Positions 1 to 8,988 of a stretch of 29,060 nt of DNA are shown in pieces. Position numbers and translations under genes: made by a program. Every line of letters begins with the position of its first letter. Position 1 is the first letter of the stretch. Under the pieces are notes generated by a model. It saw only the letters and a list, made by a program, of their open reading frames with translations. It was not told where the DNA came from and ran no database searches. The stretch is from positions 1 through 29,060 of the forward strand of contig JAJRVC010000393.1 in the NCBI GenBank assembly GCA_024277475.1. The letters run 5' to 3'. Origin of the DNA: Deltaproteobacteria bacterium (GTDB lineage Bacteria; Desulfobacterota; Desulfobacteria; Desulfobacterales; JAFDCJ01).

Positions 1-105
1 CTTTTAACAGGTTCAATGCAGTTACCTCCGGAATGAAGTGTCATATGGCTTGTTTTATACCTCATCCGGAGGCGTTTGTCCATAATTTCTTGCAAGTAAT
101 TGATA

Positions 106-399
106 TTATTTTATGGATAGGGCAGAATAAAAACACCCTGGATCGCAGCGTTCGGCCTTACGATGGGGATGGAGGATGTCATAGTCCGGGGGGTCTTTCA
201 TGGCTTTAGGCGCTTCAGATTCATAAAATTGGGAACCGTGGAAATTAAATGGGTGTATAACTCCATGCCGCCGGGCCATGGGCAGATTTATCGGCCGGTA
301 GAGCTTAAGCCTGTTACGGAGTTTTAGAAGAACGCCATAGGTTGCTTCACGGGTCATCCGAAAGGATTCACTGGAAAAAATCCCCATAATACCGCTCAT
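106..399 (-). CDS. doubtful small hypothetical protein
   Basis: An open frame of 97 codons on the - strand with no recognised domain. It has no convincing Shine-Dalgarno sequence before the first ATG or before the later candidates. It contains several His, Pro and Arg residues and two Cys near the C-terminus, and no membrane segment or signal peptide. It would be transcribed away from the hybrid kinase, with a 15-bp palindrome lying between the two. It could equally be a chance ORF or a gene remnant. I list it only because nothing else explains this stretch, and I assign no function. Confidence 0.2.
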   Translation of the reverse strand: MSGIMGIFSSESFRMTREATYGVLLKLRNRLKLYRPINLPMARRHGVIHPFNFHGSQFYESEAPKAMKDPPDYDILHPHRKAERCDPGCFYSALSIK

Positions 400-407
400 G
401 TCAAACG

Positions 408-422
408 AATACGATTCGTATT
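408..422. promoter_or_regulatory. 15-bp palindrome upstream of the hybrid kinase
   Basis: Arms AATACGA and TCGTATT around a single central T, ending about 47 bases before the kinase start codon. The position and symmetry fit an operator for a dimeric regulator. No flanking -35/-10 pair is clear, so the role is inferred. Confidence 0.35.
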
Positions 423-469
423 GATTTTCTCGTAATAGTGGCGTACTTTCCGGGCTGGGAGCAGAAAAA

Positions 470-3400
470 ATGATCTCACGTTACCGAAAAAATAGACCGT
501 TGTTTCAGAACGGATCGACCCAAAACTTAACCCCTGTCGTCATTTTAGCCGTCTCCTTCATAGCACTGGTGGTTATATTAGCGTGGGTAGCGCTGAACAA
601 TGTTAAGAAGAAAATTCAAACAGATACCGGCGACGCCCTCCAAACGGTTCTGCAGACAACCCGGGAATCCCTCAACCTCTGGGCCGAAAACAAAACCTTC
701 CACCTCAGCCGGCTTGCGGCTGACTCGCGCATCGTGTTTCTGGTCGAGCATCAACTGCAAATGCCCCGCAACAGGGAAATTCTGCTCAAAAGCCGGGGTC
801 TGAAGGACTTACGTAAATTTTTCCGGAATAACAAAGACCGCTTCGGCAAGGCCGGTTTTTTTGTTATCGCCCCGGACTTTATCAATATTGCCTCCATGCG
901 TGACAGTAATATTGGCGTAAAAAATTTGATTGCCGGCCAGGCACTGGACCTTCTCAACCGGGCATTTCGGGGCGAGACCGTTATGATTCCGCCAATCTGG
1001 TCTGATGTCATTTTGAACTCATCTTCCAATCTCAAGAATAAAGCTCAGCCAACTATGTTTTTTGCAGCACCCATAATAGATCCCGGCGGTCAAATAATTG
1101 CGGTACTAACACAGAGAGTCGATCCTTCCAATGATTTTACACGCATGATCCAGCTGGGCCGGATCGGAAAATCCGGGGAAACTTATGCATTTGAAAGATA
1201 TGGTAAACTACTTTCCGAGAGTCGGTTTGATGAAGATCTACGTAAAATCGGTCTGATTGAGACCGGCCAAAAGGCTATTCTATCCATTAGCATCCGTGAT
1301 CCCGGCGGTAACATGTTGAAGGGATTTACACCTAAGGTTCCCAGGTATCAACAACCCCTGACAGTGATGGCCGCGCAGGCCACCAAAGGCAACCCAGGTG
1401 TCAATGTTGCGGGTTATCGTGATTACAGAGGGGTGCTGGTATACGGTGCCTGGTTGTGGGATCGTAATCTGGGCATCGGGCTGGCAACGGAAATCAGTGA
1501 GGCCGATGCGCTAAACCCCTATCGCACAGCGCGTAACGTGATTGTGATCGTATTGGGAATTACGGTTTTGCTTGCCTTGGGCTCCCTGACGTTTGCTGTT
1601 TTAATCGATGGGCGAGCGAACCGGGCATTGCAAAAATCCCATGACAAATTGGAACACCGGGTCCAAGAAAGAACGGCGAAACTTAAAGAAAGTGAAGAGC
1701 GCTTTGCGCTGGCGGTTCAAGGGGTTGGTGCCGGGATTTGGGACTGGGTCCCGCAAACCGGCCGGAGCTGGTCATCCGAGCGGTTCAAAAGACTTCTTGG
1801 TTATGACGACGATAGTTTTGATGAATCCTTTTCCAACATTGTCAATATCACCCATCCGGACGATCTTGAAGCGCTGGCGGCATCTTTGCAAAATCATCTC
1901 GATAATCGTGTTCCTTTTAATGAAGTGTGTCGCCTCCGATGCAAATCCGGTGAGTACCGCTGGTTTCGAATCAGCGGACAGGCCATTTGGGATGATAACG
2001 GTCAAGCCTACCGCATGGCCGGTTCCATTGTCGACATTACCGAAGGAAGGATCGCCCAGGATCAGCTCCGCAAGCTGTCCCTGGCAACCAGGCACAGCCC
2101 GGCTTCAGTGGTGATCACCGACAAAAACGGGACCATCGAATATGTCAACTCCACCTTTAGCAAAGTCACCGGCTATTCCGTTGAAGAAGCCATCGGACAG
2201 AATCCGAAAATATTAAAGTCAGGGGGTCTGCCGGCATCATTTTACCAAGAAATGTGGCAGACAATTCTTAGCGGAAAAAGCTGGCAGGGTGACCTCATTA
2301 ATCAAAAGAAAAACGGGGAGGAATTTTGGGAAAGTGCCTCTATTTCACCCATTCAAAATGAGGAGGGCGAGATCACCCATTTCGTCGCGGTTAAGCAGGA
2401 TATAACCGAACGTAAGCAAATGGAAGCGGAACTGATCCTGGCCAAACAGGCCGCCGATGACGCCAATAAGGCCAAGGGTGATTTTTTAGCCAACATGAGT
2501 CATGAAATCCGCACACCCATGAATGCCGTTATCGGCATGGCCCATCTGGCTCTGAAGACGGATCTAAACCCCAAACAACGGGATTACCTGAAAAAAATTC
2601 AATCATCAGCCAATTCTCTTCTGGGTATCATTAACGATATTCTGGATTTTTCCAAAATTGAGGCCGGCAAGCTGGACATGGAAGCTGTGGATTTCAATCT
2701 GGATGATGTTCTGGACAACCTGGCAAATCTGGTTTCGACCAAAGCCCAGGAGAAAGAAAATCTCGAAGTCCTCTTCGCCGCTGCCCATGATGTGCCCCGC
2801 CACCTGGTAGGCGACCCCCTGAGGCTAGGGCAGGTGCTTATCAACCTGACCAACAATGCCGTCAAATTTACCGAATCCGGTGAAATCGTCGTCTCTATTG
2901 AGAAGGTAGGGTACAACGCGGATCAGGTCACATTAAAATTTGTGGTCAGTGATACCGGCATCGGCTTGACGACAGAGCAGATGAACAAACTTTTTCAGTC
3001 CTTCAGCCAGGCCGATACCTCCACCACTCGAAAATACGGCGGTACCGGGTTAGGTCTTGCCATCAGTAAAAAACTGGTCAATATGATGGATGGGGAAATC
3101 TGGGTAGAAAGCGAATACGGTCAAGGTACTTCATTTATCTTTACGGCAAATTTTGGAATGGGAAAGGATAAAGCACAGAAAGGTTTTTCAATTTCAACTG
3201 ATTTGCGGGGTTTGAAAACCCTGGTGGTAGATGACAATGTCACCTCAAGAGAAATTTTAAAAGATATGCTGGAATCATTTTCTTTTGACGTCGCACTGGC
3301 AGCATCGGGGGAAGAAGGCATCACCGAAATTGAAAATGCCGCCGGGGAAAAGCCATTCGAGCTGGTCGTGATGGACTGGAAGATGCCGGGTATCGACGGT

Positions 3401-4789
3401 ATCGAAGCCGCCGGCCGTATCAAAAATAATCCAACTCTCAGCAAGATTCCCATCATCATCCTGGTGACGGCCTACGGCCGGGAAGAAATTATGCAAAAAG
3501 CAGAGGATAGCGGTCTGGACGGATTTTTAATCAAGCCTGTAAACGCATCCGTGCTTTTTGATGCTGTCATGCAGGCCTTTGGCGAAGAGATACCCGAGAC
3601 GTCACGTCTTACCAAGCGCCAAAAGGAAGCCGACGCTCTGCAGGAGATTCGGGGTGCCAGGATCCTGCTGGTGGAAGACAATGAAATCAACCAGCAAGTG
3701 GCTCGAGAAATCCTGGAGGATGCCGGCCTTATTGTCTCCATCGCGAACAATGGTCAGGAAGCGGTCGACGCTGTGAAAAAGACAAATTTCGATGCGGTTC
3801 TGATGGATGTACAGATGCCGGTGATGGATGGATACACGGCCACGCGGACGATTCGGAAGTGGGAATCAGTTTCCGCTAACGCGGATTCTGATGTATGGAG
3901 AGCAGAAGGCGGGAGAGAGAAGAAAAAGAAAAGAACTCCAACCTCCAGTCTCCCCATCATCGCCATGACCGCCCATGCCATGGCAGGTGATGAGGAAAAA
4001 AGTTTGGAAGCCGGCATGAACGGCCATGTGACCAAGCCCATTGATCCGGATCAATTGTTTGCAGCCTTGCGACAATGGATCAAGCCGGATGGACAGCGGA
4101 CTGTCATCCGGCAGCCATTTGTTACAGCTCGCCCTTCGGTGCCGGCGAAACCGTCTGCCGATGATCTTCCGGATTCGCTTCCGGGATTTGACCTTGAGGT
4201 GGGTTTGCGGCGGCTCATGGGGAACAAACGTCTTTACCGTAAATTACTGCTCGATTTTGGCAGCAACTATACGGCAATTGCCGATGAAATCCGTCAGGCA
4301 CTGGATGCAGGGGATTTTAGCAGGGCTCACAGCCTGGTGCACAACCTGAAAGGATTAGCCGGCAATCTGGCGGCTACGGATCTTCAGACTGCCACTGTTG
4401 GAATGGAAAAACTTATCAGGGGCGGCCCAAAGAAGATCTCAACACCGGAACAGCTGGCTCAAAAGTTTATGGAACTGGAAAAAGCTGTTTCCCGAGCCTT
4501 GCAGGCCGTTCAAACTTTGGGCTCCCGGCCCGAAGAGAAACCCGCTGTGTCTTCCACCGTTATGTTGTCGACAGTCCCGCCCGAACTGATAGAAAAAATG
4601 GTCAGTCGTATTCAGGAGGCATCCGAGTTGGGGGATTTCAAGCAAATCAGTTCGATCGCCGATGAGGTAAAATTCCGCTCAAAGGCAATGGTACCCATTT
4701 GTGATCGTCTCAAACAACTGGCAGAGGATTTTGATTTTGAGGGTATAACGAAACTGGTGGCGGAATTTGAAAATAACAAACAAACTTAA
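470..4789 (+). CDS. hybrid sensor histidine kinase (PAS-PAS-HisKA-HATPase-REC-REC-HPt)
   Basis: A membrane-bound multistep phosphorelay kinase of 1439 residues. A first membrane helix (about 21-42) and a second (about 355-377) enclose a roughly 310-residue extracytoplasmic sensor region of the Cache type. Two PAS domains follow (about 406-530 and 532-655), then HisKA with the phospho-acceptor His678 in the motif SHEIRTP, and an HATPase with its N-box near 782-804 and glycine-rich boxes near 825-870. Two receiver domains carry phospho-acceptors Asp969 (MDWKMPG) and Asp1113 (MDVQMP). An HPt domain has His1291 in [11 protein letters not shown], and a helical tail of about 110 residues follows. 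The start is supported by GGGAG upstream. REC2 holds an unusual Lys/Arg/Ser-rich insertion. No dedicated output regulator is adjacent. It converges on the sigma-54 regulator gene with a 41-base gap. Architecture is certain; the ligand is unknown. Confidence 0.95.
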   Translation: MISRYRKNRPLFQNGSTQNLTPVVILAVSFIALVVILAWVALNNVKKKIQTDTGDALQTVLQTTRESLNLWAENKTFHLSRLAADSRIVFLVEHQLQMPRNREILLKSRGLKDLRKFFRNNKDRFGKAGFFVIAPDFINIASMRDSNIGVKNLIAGQALDLLNRAFRGETVMIPPIWSDVILNSSSNLKNKAQPTMFFAAPIIDPGGQIIAVLTQRVDPSNDFTRMIQLGRIGKSGETYAFERYGKLLSESRFDEDLRKIGLIETGQKAILSISIRDPGGNMLKGFTPKVPRYQQPLTVMAAQATKGNPGVNVAGYRDYRGVLVYGAWLWDRNLGIGLATEISEADALNPYRTARNVIVIVLGITVLLALGSLTFAVLIDGRANRALQKSHDKLEHRVQERTAKLKESEERFALAVQGVGAGIWDWVPQTGRSWSSERFKRLLGYDDDSFDESFSNIVNITHPDDLEALAASLQNHLDNRVPFNEVCRLRCKSGEYRWFRISGQAIWDDNGQAYRMAGSIVDITEGRIAQDQLRKLSLATRHSPASVVITDKNGTIEYVNSTFSKVTGYSVEEAIGQNPKILKSGGLPASFYQEMWQTILSGKSWQGDLINQKKNGEEFWESASISPIQNEEGEITHFVAVKQDITERKQMEAELILAKQAADDANKAKGDFLANMSHEIRTPMNAVIGMAHLALKTDLNPKQRDYLKKIQSSANSLLGIINDILDFSKIEAGKLDMEAVDFNLDDVLDNLANLVSTKAQEKENLEVLFAAAHDVPRHLVGDPLRLGQVLINLTNNAVKFTESGEIVVSIEKVGYNADQVTLKFVVSDTGIGLTTEQMNKLFQSFSQADTSTTRKYGGTGLGLAISKKLVNMMDGEIWVESEYGQGTSFIFTANFGMGKDKAQKGFSISTDLRGLKTLVVDDNVTSREILKDMLESFSFDVALAASGEEGITEIENAAGEKPFELVVMDWKMPGIDGIEAAGRIKNNPTLSKIPIIILVTAYGREEIMQKAEDSGLDGFLIKPVNASVLFDAVMQAFGEEIPETSRLTKRQKEADALQEIRGARILLVEDNEINQQVAREILEDAGLIVSIANNGQEAVDAVKKTNFDAVLMDVQMPVMDGYTATRTIRKWESVSANADSDVWRAEGGREKKKKRTPTSSLPIIAMTAHAMAGDEEKSLEAGMNGHVTKPIDPDQLFAALRQWIKPDGQRTVIRQPFVTARPSVPAKPSADDLPDSLPGFDLEVGLRRLMGNKRLYRKLLLDFGSNYTAIADEIRQALDAGDFSRAHSLVHNLKGLAGNLAATDLQTATVGMEKLIRGGPKKISTPEQLAQKFMELEKAVSRALQAVQTLGSRPEEKPAVSSTVMLSTVPPELIEKMVSRIQEASELGDFKQISSIADEVKFRSKAMVPICDRLKQLAEDFDFEGITKLVAEFENNKQT

Positions 4790-4830
4790 GTTTTGTCTTT
4801 GCGTCCTGCTGTGAACTATTGTATCGTTTC

Positions 4831-6228
4831 TCACTTTCGGTTTCGAAAAAGATCAGCTTTAATATCGTAACGACGCATGATCTGCTGCAGCGCCTGGCGT
4901 TCAAGTCCGCAGAGTCTGGCCGCCTGGGTCACATTGCCTTTGCTTTCGACAAGAAGATTATTAATGTAATTGGTGTTGAACGATTGCAGGGTTTGTTCTT
5001 TGGCTTTTTTATAAGGTAGCTCCTGGGAAGTGCCGTTTACAAGACAGGCAGTTCGGGTCTCTTTTTTCAGGCCTACATCCCGCGGATGGATTTCGTCGTC
5101 GCTGGAAAATAATATGCCCTGCATGATCAGATTTTCCATTTCCCTGACATTCCCTTCCCAGGCTCTGTTGATAAAAAATTCCAGCAACTCAGTGGAGATT
5201 CTCTTGTTTGGTTTGTTTAATTTTCGGCAATGTTTCACCAGCAAATGATTGGCGATTAGGGGGATATCTTCACGACGCTCTCTTAAAGGGGGCAGGTGAA
5301 TGGGCAACACGTTTAATCGATAAAAAAAGTCCTCCCGAAACTCCGCCTTTTTAATTTTTTCTTTAAGGACCTGGTTGGTGGAGGCGATAATACGCACATC
5401 CACCGCAACCGACTTGGTATCGCCCAGCGGTTTAAACTCCTTTTCCTGCAGCACCCGTAACAGTTTTGCCTGGATGGTCGGGCTGATATCGCCGATTTCA
5501 TCCAAAAAAATGGTGCCGCGATGCGCCTCCTGAAACAGCCCTTTTTTATCTTGGACGGCATGAGTGAAGGCGCCCTTTTTATAGCCGAACAATTCACTTT
5601 CAAGAATATTTTCCGGGACCGTAGGGCAGTTTACAGCTACAAACGGTCGCTTACTGCGAGAGCTCAATGCGTGGATGGCCCGGGCGGTGAGATCTTTTCC
5701 GGTTCCCGATTCTCCCGTAATCAGCACTGTTAAATCTGTCTTGGCCATCATCTGTATGGTTTCATATATCCTTTGCATAATGGAGCTCTTGCCGACAATA
5801 TTATGAAAGGCACTGTCCTCACGGATTTCACGCTGGAGTCGCATATTTTCCCTGATCAATCTGCTTCTTTCCAGTGCTTTTTCCAACCGCAAAACCAGGG
5901 AGTCCAGCTCGAAGGGTTTGGTAATGAAATCATAAGCACCGCGTTTCATGGCACCCACCGCCATTTCGATGTGACCGAAGGCCGTCATCATAACGACGGT
6001 GAGATCCGGGGTATCTCTTTTAATGGATTCAAGCAATTCCAGCCCGTTCATTCCAGACATTTTGATATCGGCTAAAACCAGATCAAATGTACCGGCGGCG
6101 AGAAATTGCAGGGCTTTCTCTCCGGATGAAGCCGTTTGCACTTTGCAGTCCAGCTCGGACTCCAGGCTTCTCCTGAGAAGCTGCAGCATGTCCTGTTCGT
6201 CGTCGACAACTAATAATGACGGGGTCAT
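4831..6228 (-). CDS. sigma-54-dependent response regulator, NtrC family
   Basis: A 465-residue enhancer-binding protein. The N-terminal receiver has the acidic pair Asp9/Asp10, phospho-acceptor Asp54 (LADIKMSG), Thr82 and Lys104. The AAA+ domain has Walker A GESGTGKD (172-179) and Walker B with Asp243/Glu244. The C-terminal Fis-type helix-turn-helix ends the protein (VTQAARLCGLERQALQQ). The sigma-54 contact loop, normally GAFTGA, reads GAFTHA (219-224), with His223 in place of Gly. By family knowledge, phosphorylation promotes oligomerisation and ATP-driven opening of sigma-54 promoters. It lies 146 bases downstream of a histidine kinase on the same strand, which is its likely partner. A consensus sigma-54 promoter at 24899-24914 in this window is a candidate target. 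Confidence 0.95.
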   Translation of the reverse strand: MTPSLLVVDDEQDMLQLLRRSLESELDCKVQTASSGEKALQFLAAGTFDLVLADIKMSGMNGLELLESIKRDTPDLTVVMMTAFGHIEMAVGAMKRGAYDFITKPFELDSLVLRLEKALERSRLIRENMRLQREIREDSAFHNIVGKSSIMQRIYETIQMMAKTDLTVLITGESGTGKDLTARAIHALSSRSKRPFVAVNCPTVPENILESELFGYKKGAFTHAVQDKKGLFQEAHRGTIFLDEIGDISPTIQAKLLRVLQEKEFKPLGDTKSVAVDVRIIASTNQVLKEKIKKAEFREDFFYRLNVLPIHLPPLRERREDIPLIANHLLVKHCRKLNKPNKRISTELLEFFINRAWEGNVREMENLIMQGILFSSDDEIHPRDVGLKKETRTACLVNGTSQELPYKKAKEQTLQSFNTNYINNLLVESKGNVTQAARLCGLERQALQQIMRRYDIKADLFRNRK

Positions 6229-6244
6229 GGGATATTTCCGTAAT

Positions 6245-6265
6245 GGTTCACAGGTTCAGGGTTCA
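6245..6265. repeat. three GGTTCA copies in a kinase-regulator spacer
   Basis: GGTTCA occurs at 6245-6250, 6253-6258 and 6260-6265, in the 146-base gap between the response regulator and the kinase. The same hexamer, in both orientations, builds the larger repeat at 28231-28452. This points to a dispersed repeat family. Confidence 0.5.
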
Positions 6266-6339
6266 ATGTTAAGGACAAAGAAGGGCATTAAATACCCGAA
6301 GTCCTCGTTAAGAAGACACAAAAAAAATTTATCCAGATG

Positions 6340-6355
6340 ATCCTGTAAATCCTGT
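6340..6355. repeat. short direct repeat ATCCTGT
   Basis: Two copies of ATCCTGT (6340-6346 and 6349-6355) separated by two bases, in the spacer just downstream of the kinase stop codon. Its role is unknown; it could be part of a dispersed intergenic repeat. Confidence 0.35.
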
Positions 6356-6374
6356 CTGAAATTTTTCCTTTTCT

Positions 6375-7895
6375 TTAATTAGAATCCATTCCTCTGTTTT
6401 TTGGTACCACCGGCAATGTAATTTTAAATGTCGAGCCTTTGCCGATTTCACTTTCCACCGCGATATCACCGCCATGGTTCTTAATAATGCCATAGCTGAC
6501 CGACAGACCTAAACCGGTTCCTTCACCGGTGGGTTTTGTGGTGAAAAAAGGATCGAAAATACGGGATAAATTTTTTTTGTCGATCCCATATCCGCTGTCT
6601 GTTACCTTAACCAGGAGTTGATTGGCGGCAGGGTTGAAGCCGGTGGATATTTTTATATCACCTTTCTGGTCTATCGCGTGCTTTGCATTCATCAAAAGAT
6701 TGATGAATACCTGTTTTATCTTCTTTGCATCGAGTTCCATAGGAGGTACCTGGGGATCATAGTTGGTTGAAATTTTAATATGATCCAGGTTGGAATGGTG
6801 CTGCATAAAATTTAAGACGTCATCGATGATATCATGAATCCGGGTGATTTCTTTTTTAGATTCCGATCCTCTGGCAAAACTGAGAAGATCTTCAACAATT
6901 GTTTTACAGTTTCTTACATTTTTTTCAATGGTCTTTAAGTCATCATGCCGTTCTTCTTCAGTGCCCCTGTTTTTCAGCAAAAGCTGTGTGTAGCCGAGTA
7001 TGATGCCCAGTGGGTTATTTATCTCATGGGCGACTCCCGCCGATAGCTGTCCAATAGAGGCGAGTTTTTCCGCCTGGGCCATCTGTTTTTCCATTAACCT
7101 TCGCTGCTCGATGTCCTTTACCAGGAAGTGAATAGTTCCTCCGGTTTCCTCTGTTTCTCTGTCCAGGCTCCCACTGATTAAAGACTTACTTGTTCTATTG
7201 TACGGGTTTTTTAAATCGATTTCAAAACTGGCGACAAAACCCTGATGGTCTATTGTATCCATCATTGTGTCCCAGCAGGCCGCGTCGGTAAAAAAGTCCT
7301 GGAACCTTTTGTTGTTCCAGGCTGTATCAGAGTCTTTCATTCCCAGAATTTTATATCCAGCCGGATTCAGATCCAAAATCAAACCATCCTTTTGGGTGAC
7401 CAGAATCATATCCTTTGAGCCTTCAAAGATTCGGCGATATTTATGCTCGGATCGGGTCAAGGCCCGGGTCCTCGCGGAAACCATCTGCTCGAGGTTTTGA
7501 TTCATATAAACAAGTTCTTTATGAGCGGACTGCAGCGCCTGTTTATCTTTTAATATTTGCTGGTAGATTACCCAGGTCCGTTCAAAAAAAAGCGTAATCG
7601 AGGCGACAACAACAAACATCAACGTATTGATGGCACCGCTGAAAGGTCGGATAGCGCTCCATGCAGCTGTTTGCCCTGACAATAAAAGAGCCTGTTTCAG
7701 GATGTGTCCGATGGAACGTGAAACAGCAAAGAGCGCCAGACCATAGCTGACCCATAAAAGATAGGTCCAAATCACATTGTTGCGGTCGTGACTTCTCAGC
7801 TCATGGGCCAGCAGCAGACACAGGAAAGAGAAGATAATCATCAGGATGGAGCCGGCTATATCTACCAGCCATATGGGTATGGCGGAAAAAATCAT
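6375..7895 (-). CDS. membrane PAS sensor histidine kinase
   Basis: A 506-residue kinase. The N-terminal membrane region has three helices (about 8-30, 42-62 and 88-108), followed by a coiled-coil linker (about 110-148) and a PAS domain (about 150-265). The HisKA domain has His290 in VAHEINNPLG, and the HATPase has glycine boxes near DSGYGID and GEGTGLGLS. This is the NtrB-like group that usually pairs with sigma-54 response regulators, and such a regulator follows on the same strand. Its start ATG overlaps the stop of the upstream membrane-protein gene by four bases, so the two are translationally coupled. That suggests the small membrane protein is a sensory partner. The stimulus is unknown. 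Confidence 0.93.
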   Translation of the reverse strand: MIFSAIPIWLVDIAGSILMIIFSFLCLLLAHELRSHDRNNVIWTYLLWVSYGLALFAVSRSIGHILKQALLLSGQTAAWSAIRPFSGAINTLMFVVVASITLFFERTWVIYQQILKDKQALQSAHKELVYMNQNLEQMVSARTRALTRSEHKYRRIFEGSKDMILVTQKDGLILDLNPAGYKILGMKDSDTAWNNKRFQDFFTDAACWDTMMDTIDHQGFVASFEIDLKNPYNRTSKSLISGSLDRETEETGGTIHFLVKDIEQRRLMEKQMAQAEKLASIGQLSAGVAHEINNPLGIILGYTQLLLKNRGTEEERHDDLKTIEKNVRNCKTIVEDLLSFARGSESKKEITRIHDIIDDVLNFMQHHSNLDHIKISTNYDPQVPPMELDAKKIKQVFINLLMNAKHAIDQKGDIKISTGFNPAANQLLVKVTDSGYGIDKKNLSRIFDPFFTTKPTGEGTGLGLSVSYGIIKNHGGDIAVESEIGKGSTFKITLPVVPKNRGMDSN

Positions 7896-8386
7896 GTCCG
7901 GTCCTCCGCCTGCCCGGCCTGGTCATGTTTTTGGTCTTTTAAAAGCCGTCTTAATCCCAAATACAAAAAAATGATCGCCGGCACACACAACAGATGATCC
8001 AGCTTGGCAAAATAGTATAAATTCTTAAGGGCATTGCTGTCATACAGATCGGTAATCCGGATGTTCAAGGAACCGATTCGTTTGACTTGTATCATTTTCA
8101 TCTGGTCATCTAACAGATGAACCAGAAATGCGTCCAGATTCCACAGAATGAAAAAAAAAGCTGAAAGTTGTATCAACCGCCACCCCTTTTCGCGAACAAG
8201 CCCTCGTTGTCTCAACCAATAGATGAGCCCCCCCATGGAGATGATGAAAAAAAGATGTGCGATCTGGTGGGCATAGACCCCCTCAATACCGCCATGGCCC
8301 TGGGTGGCCAGGACCGGATTCGGGGTCAAAATCAGCAACAAGAATGAAGCCAGAAATAATAAGGATGGACGTATGTTGTGTTTCAA
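7892..8386 (-). CDS. small histidine-containing membrane protein, putative sensor partner
   Basis: A 164-residue protein I do not recognise by name. It has an N-terminal signal peptide or helix (about 7-27) and three further hydrophobic helices (about 41-57, 71-93 and 127-147). His31, His40, His44, His90 and His131 lie in or next to predicted membrane segments, which would suit heme or metal binding, although this is inference only. It ends with a four-base overlap into the histidine kinase gene, so the two proteins are probably made together and may form one sensor. The C-terminus is polar and rich in Asp, Gln and Lys. Confidence 0.8.
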   Translation of the reverse strand: MKHNIRPSLLFLASFLLLILTPNPVLATQGHGGIEGVYAHQIAHLFFIISMGGLIYWLRQRGLVREKGWRLIQLSAFFFILWNLDAFLVHLLDDQMKMIQVKRIGSLNIRITDLYDSNALKNLYYFAKLDHLLCVPAIIFLYLGLRRLLKDQKHDQAGQAEDRT

Positions 8387-8494
8387 ACGTTTCTAAGCCT
8401 CATATATTTTCAATATGGATTGAATACCGGTATGCATAAAAGAACGGGGCGAAATCCGTAAAATGGATTCGGCCGCTGCACCGAGATAACAAAC

Positions 8495-8523
8495 GGATAT
8501 CACATTGTTTTCGGTACTGTCAA
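8495..8523 (-). promoter_or_regulatory. weak sigma-70-like promoter for the sensor/kinase genes
   Basis: On the - strand a perfect TTGACA (8523-8518) is followed after 17 bases by ATATCC, a poor -10. It lies 109-137 bases upstream of the start at 8386, and the long hairpin at 8530-8566 sits directly upstream. The -35 match is good and the -10 poor, so this is tentative. Confidence 0.3.
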
Positions 8524-8529
8524 CGCCCA

Positions 8530-8566
8530 AATCAGCGATCACCAGCAGAGCTGGTGGTCGCTGATT
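8530..8566. terminator. 37-base hairpin with 17-bp arms (terminator or operator)
   Basis: Arms at 8530-8546 and 8550-8566 pair over 17 positions, with one T/G wobble, around the loop AGA. There is no T-run on either strand, so it is not a classical intrinsic terminator. It lies downstream of the tct operon and the decayed tauE remnant, and just upstream of a possible promoter for the sensor genes. It may block read-through, stabilise mRNA, or bind a regulator. The rest of the 8387-8666 gap shows no gene. Confidence 0.55.
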
Positions 8567-8666
8567 AACTCCATTTATAAGCCACCGGCATCGTTGAAGT
8601 TTAGATATGACCTATTAGGTCACCGATAAAACACGAAGGTACAAAATGGGAATGTGAAGCAGGAAT

Positions 8667-8900
8667 TTATTCCGAGGCTTGCTCTGCGGACGCTGCACGG
8701 CGAGCGTAGATTTTTTTAACGAAATACCATCCCAAATAAATTAATAAAAGGGAGACGACGAACCAGAAGACAGCCCCTATCGAGATCGGTTGCCCCGGGT
8801 CGCCTCCAAATTTGAAGATATAGTCACGCCCAAAAAGTTTTGATAAATTAGATGACCGGTATGCTTCGTTCACATAGGCCAGCAGAGTTAAAATCGGAAG
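8667..8900 (-). pseudogene. C-terminal remnant of a paralogue of the TauE-partner membrane protein
   Basis: Translation on the - strand matches the C-terminal 80 or so residues of the intact 203-residue protein at 21780-22391. Shared features include LPIL, LLAYVNE against ILAYINE, the motif LFGR(D/N)YIFKF, and a final hydrophobic helix ending in GWYF or AWYL. The start of the gene, roughly the first 120 residues, is missing. An internal ATG leaves a 68-codon ORF, but the homology extends upstream of it to 8900, where it switches abruptly to tauE-like sequence. It is therefore a fragment of a gene and unlikely to be functional. Confidence 0.8.
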
Positions 8901-8985
8901 GTATGATGATGGATATCATCAGCCACATATCCGACAGATAGCCGTTCATCAGGTAGACGTAGGAAGGCGCCGATACTGCAGAAGC
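8901..8985 (-). pseudogene. internal fragment of a second tauE-like gene
   Basis: About 85 bases aligned by eye with the intact tauE-like gene near 22712-22790. The remnant encodes a segment with NGYLSDMWLMISIII, against NGYLPDLWLMISIII in the intact protein. A one-base insertion shifts the frame within the fragment. It abuts the partner-gene remnant on one side and the stop codon of the binding-protein gene on the other. In the intact locus the order tauE then partner is the same, so this is a collapsed duplicate locus with an internal deletion. Confidence 0.78.
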
Positions 8986-8988
8986 AAT

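Noticed and set aside
25..72. Inverted repeat CCTCCGGA (25-32) and TCCGGAGG (65-72)
   Set aside because: Eight-base arms with a 32-base spacer at the window edge; the context is insufficient to assign a role.
8667..8873. Intact 68-residue membrane protein
   Set aside because: Homology to the 203-residue partner continues upstream of its ATG and is cut at 8900, so it is a fragment.
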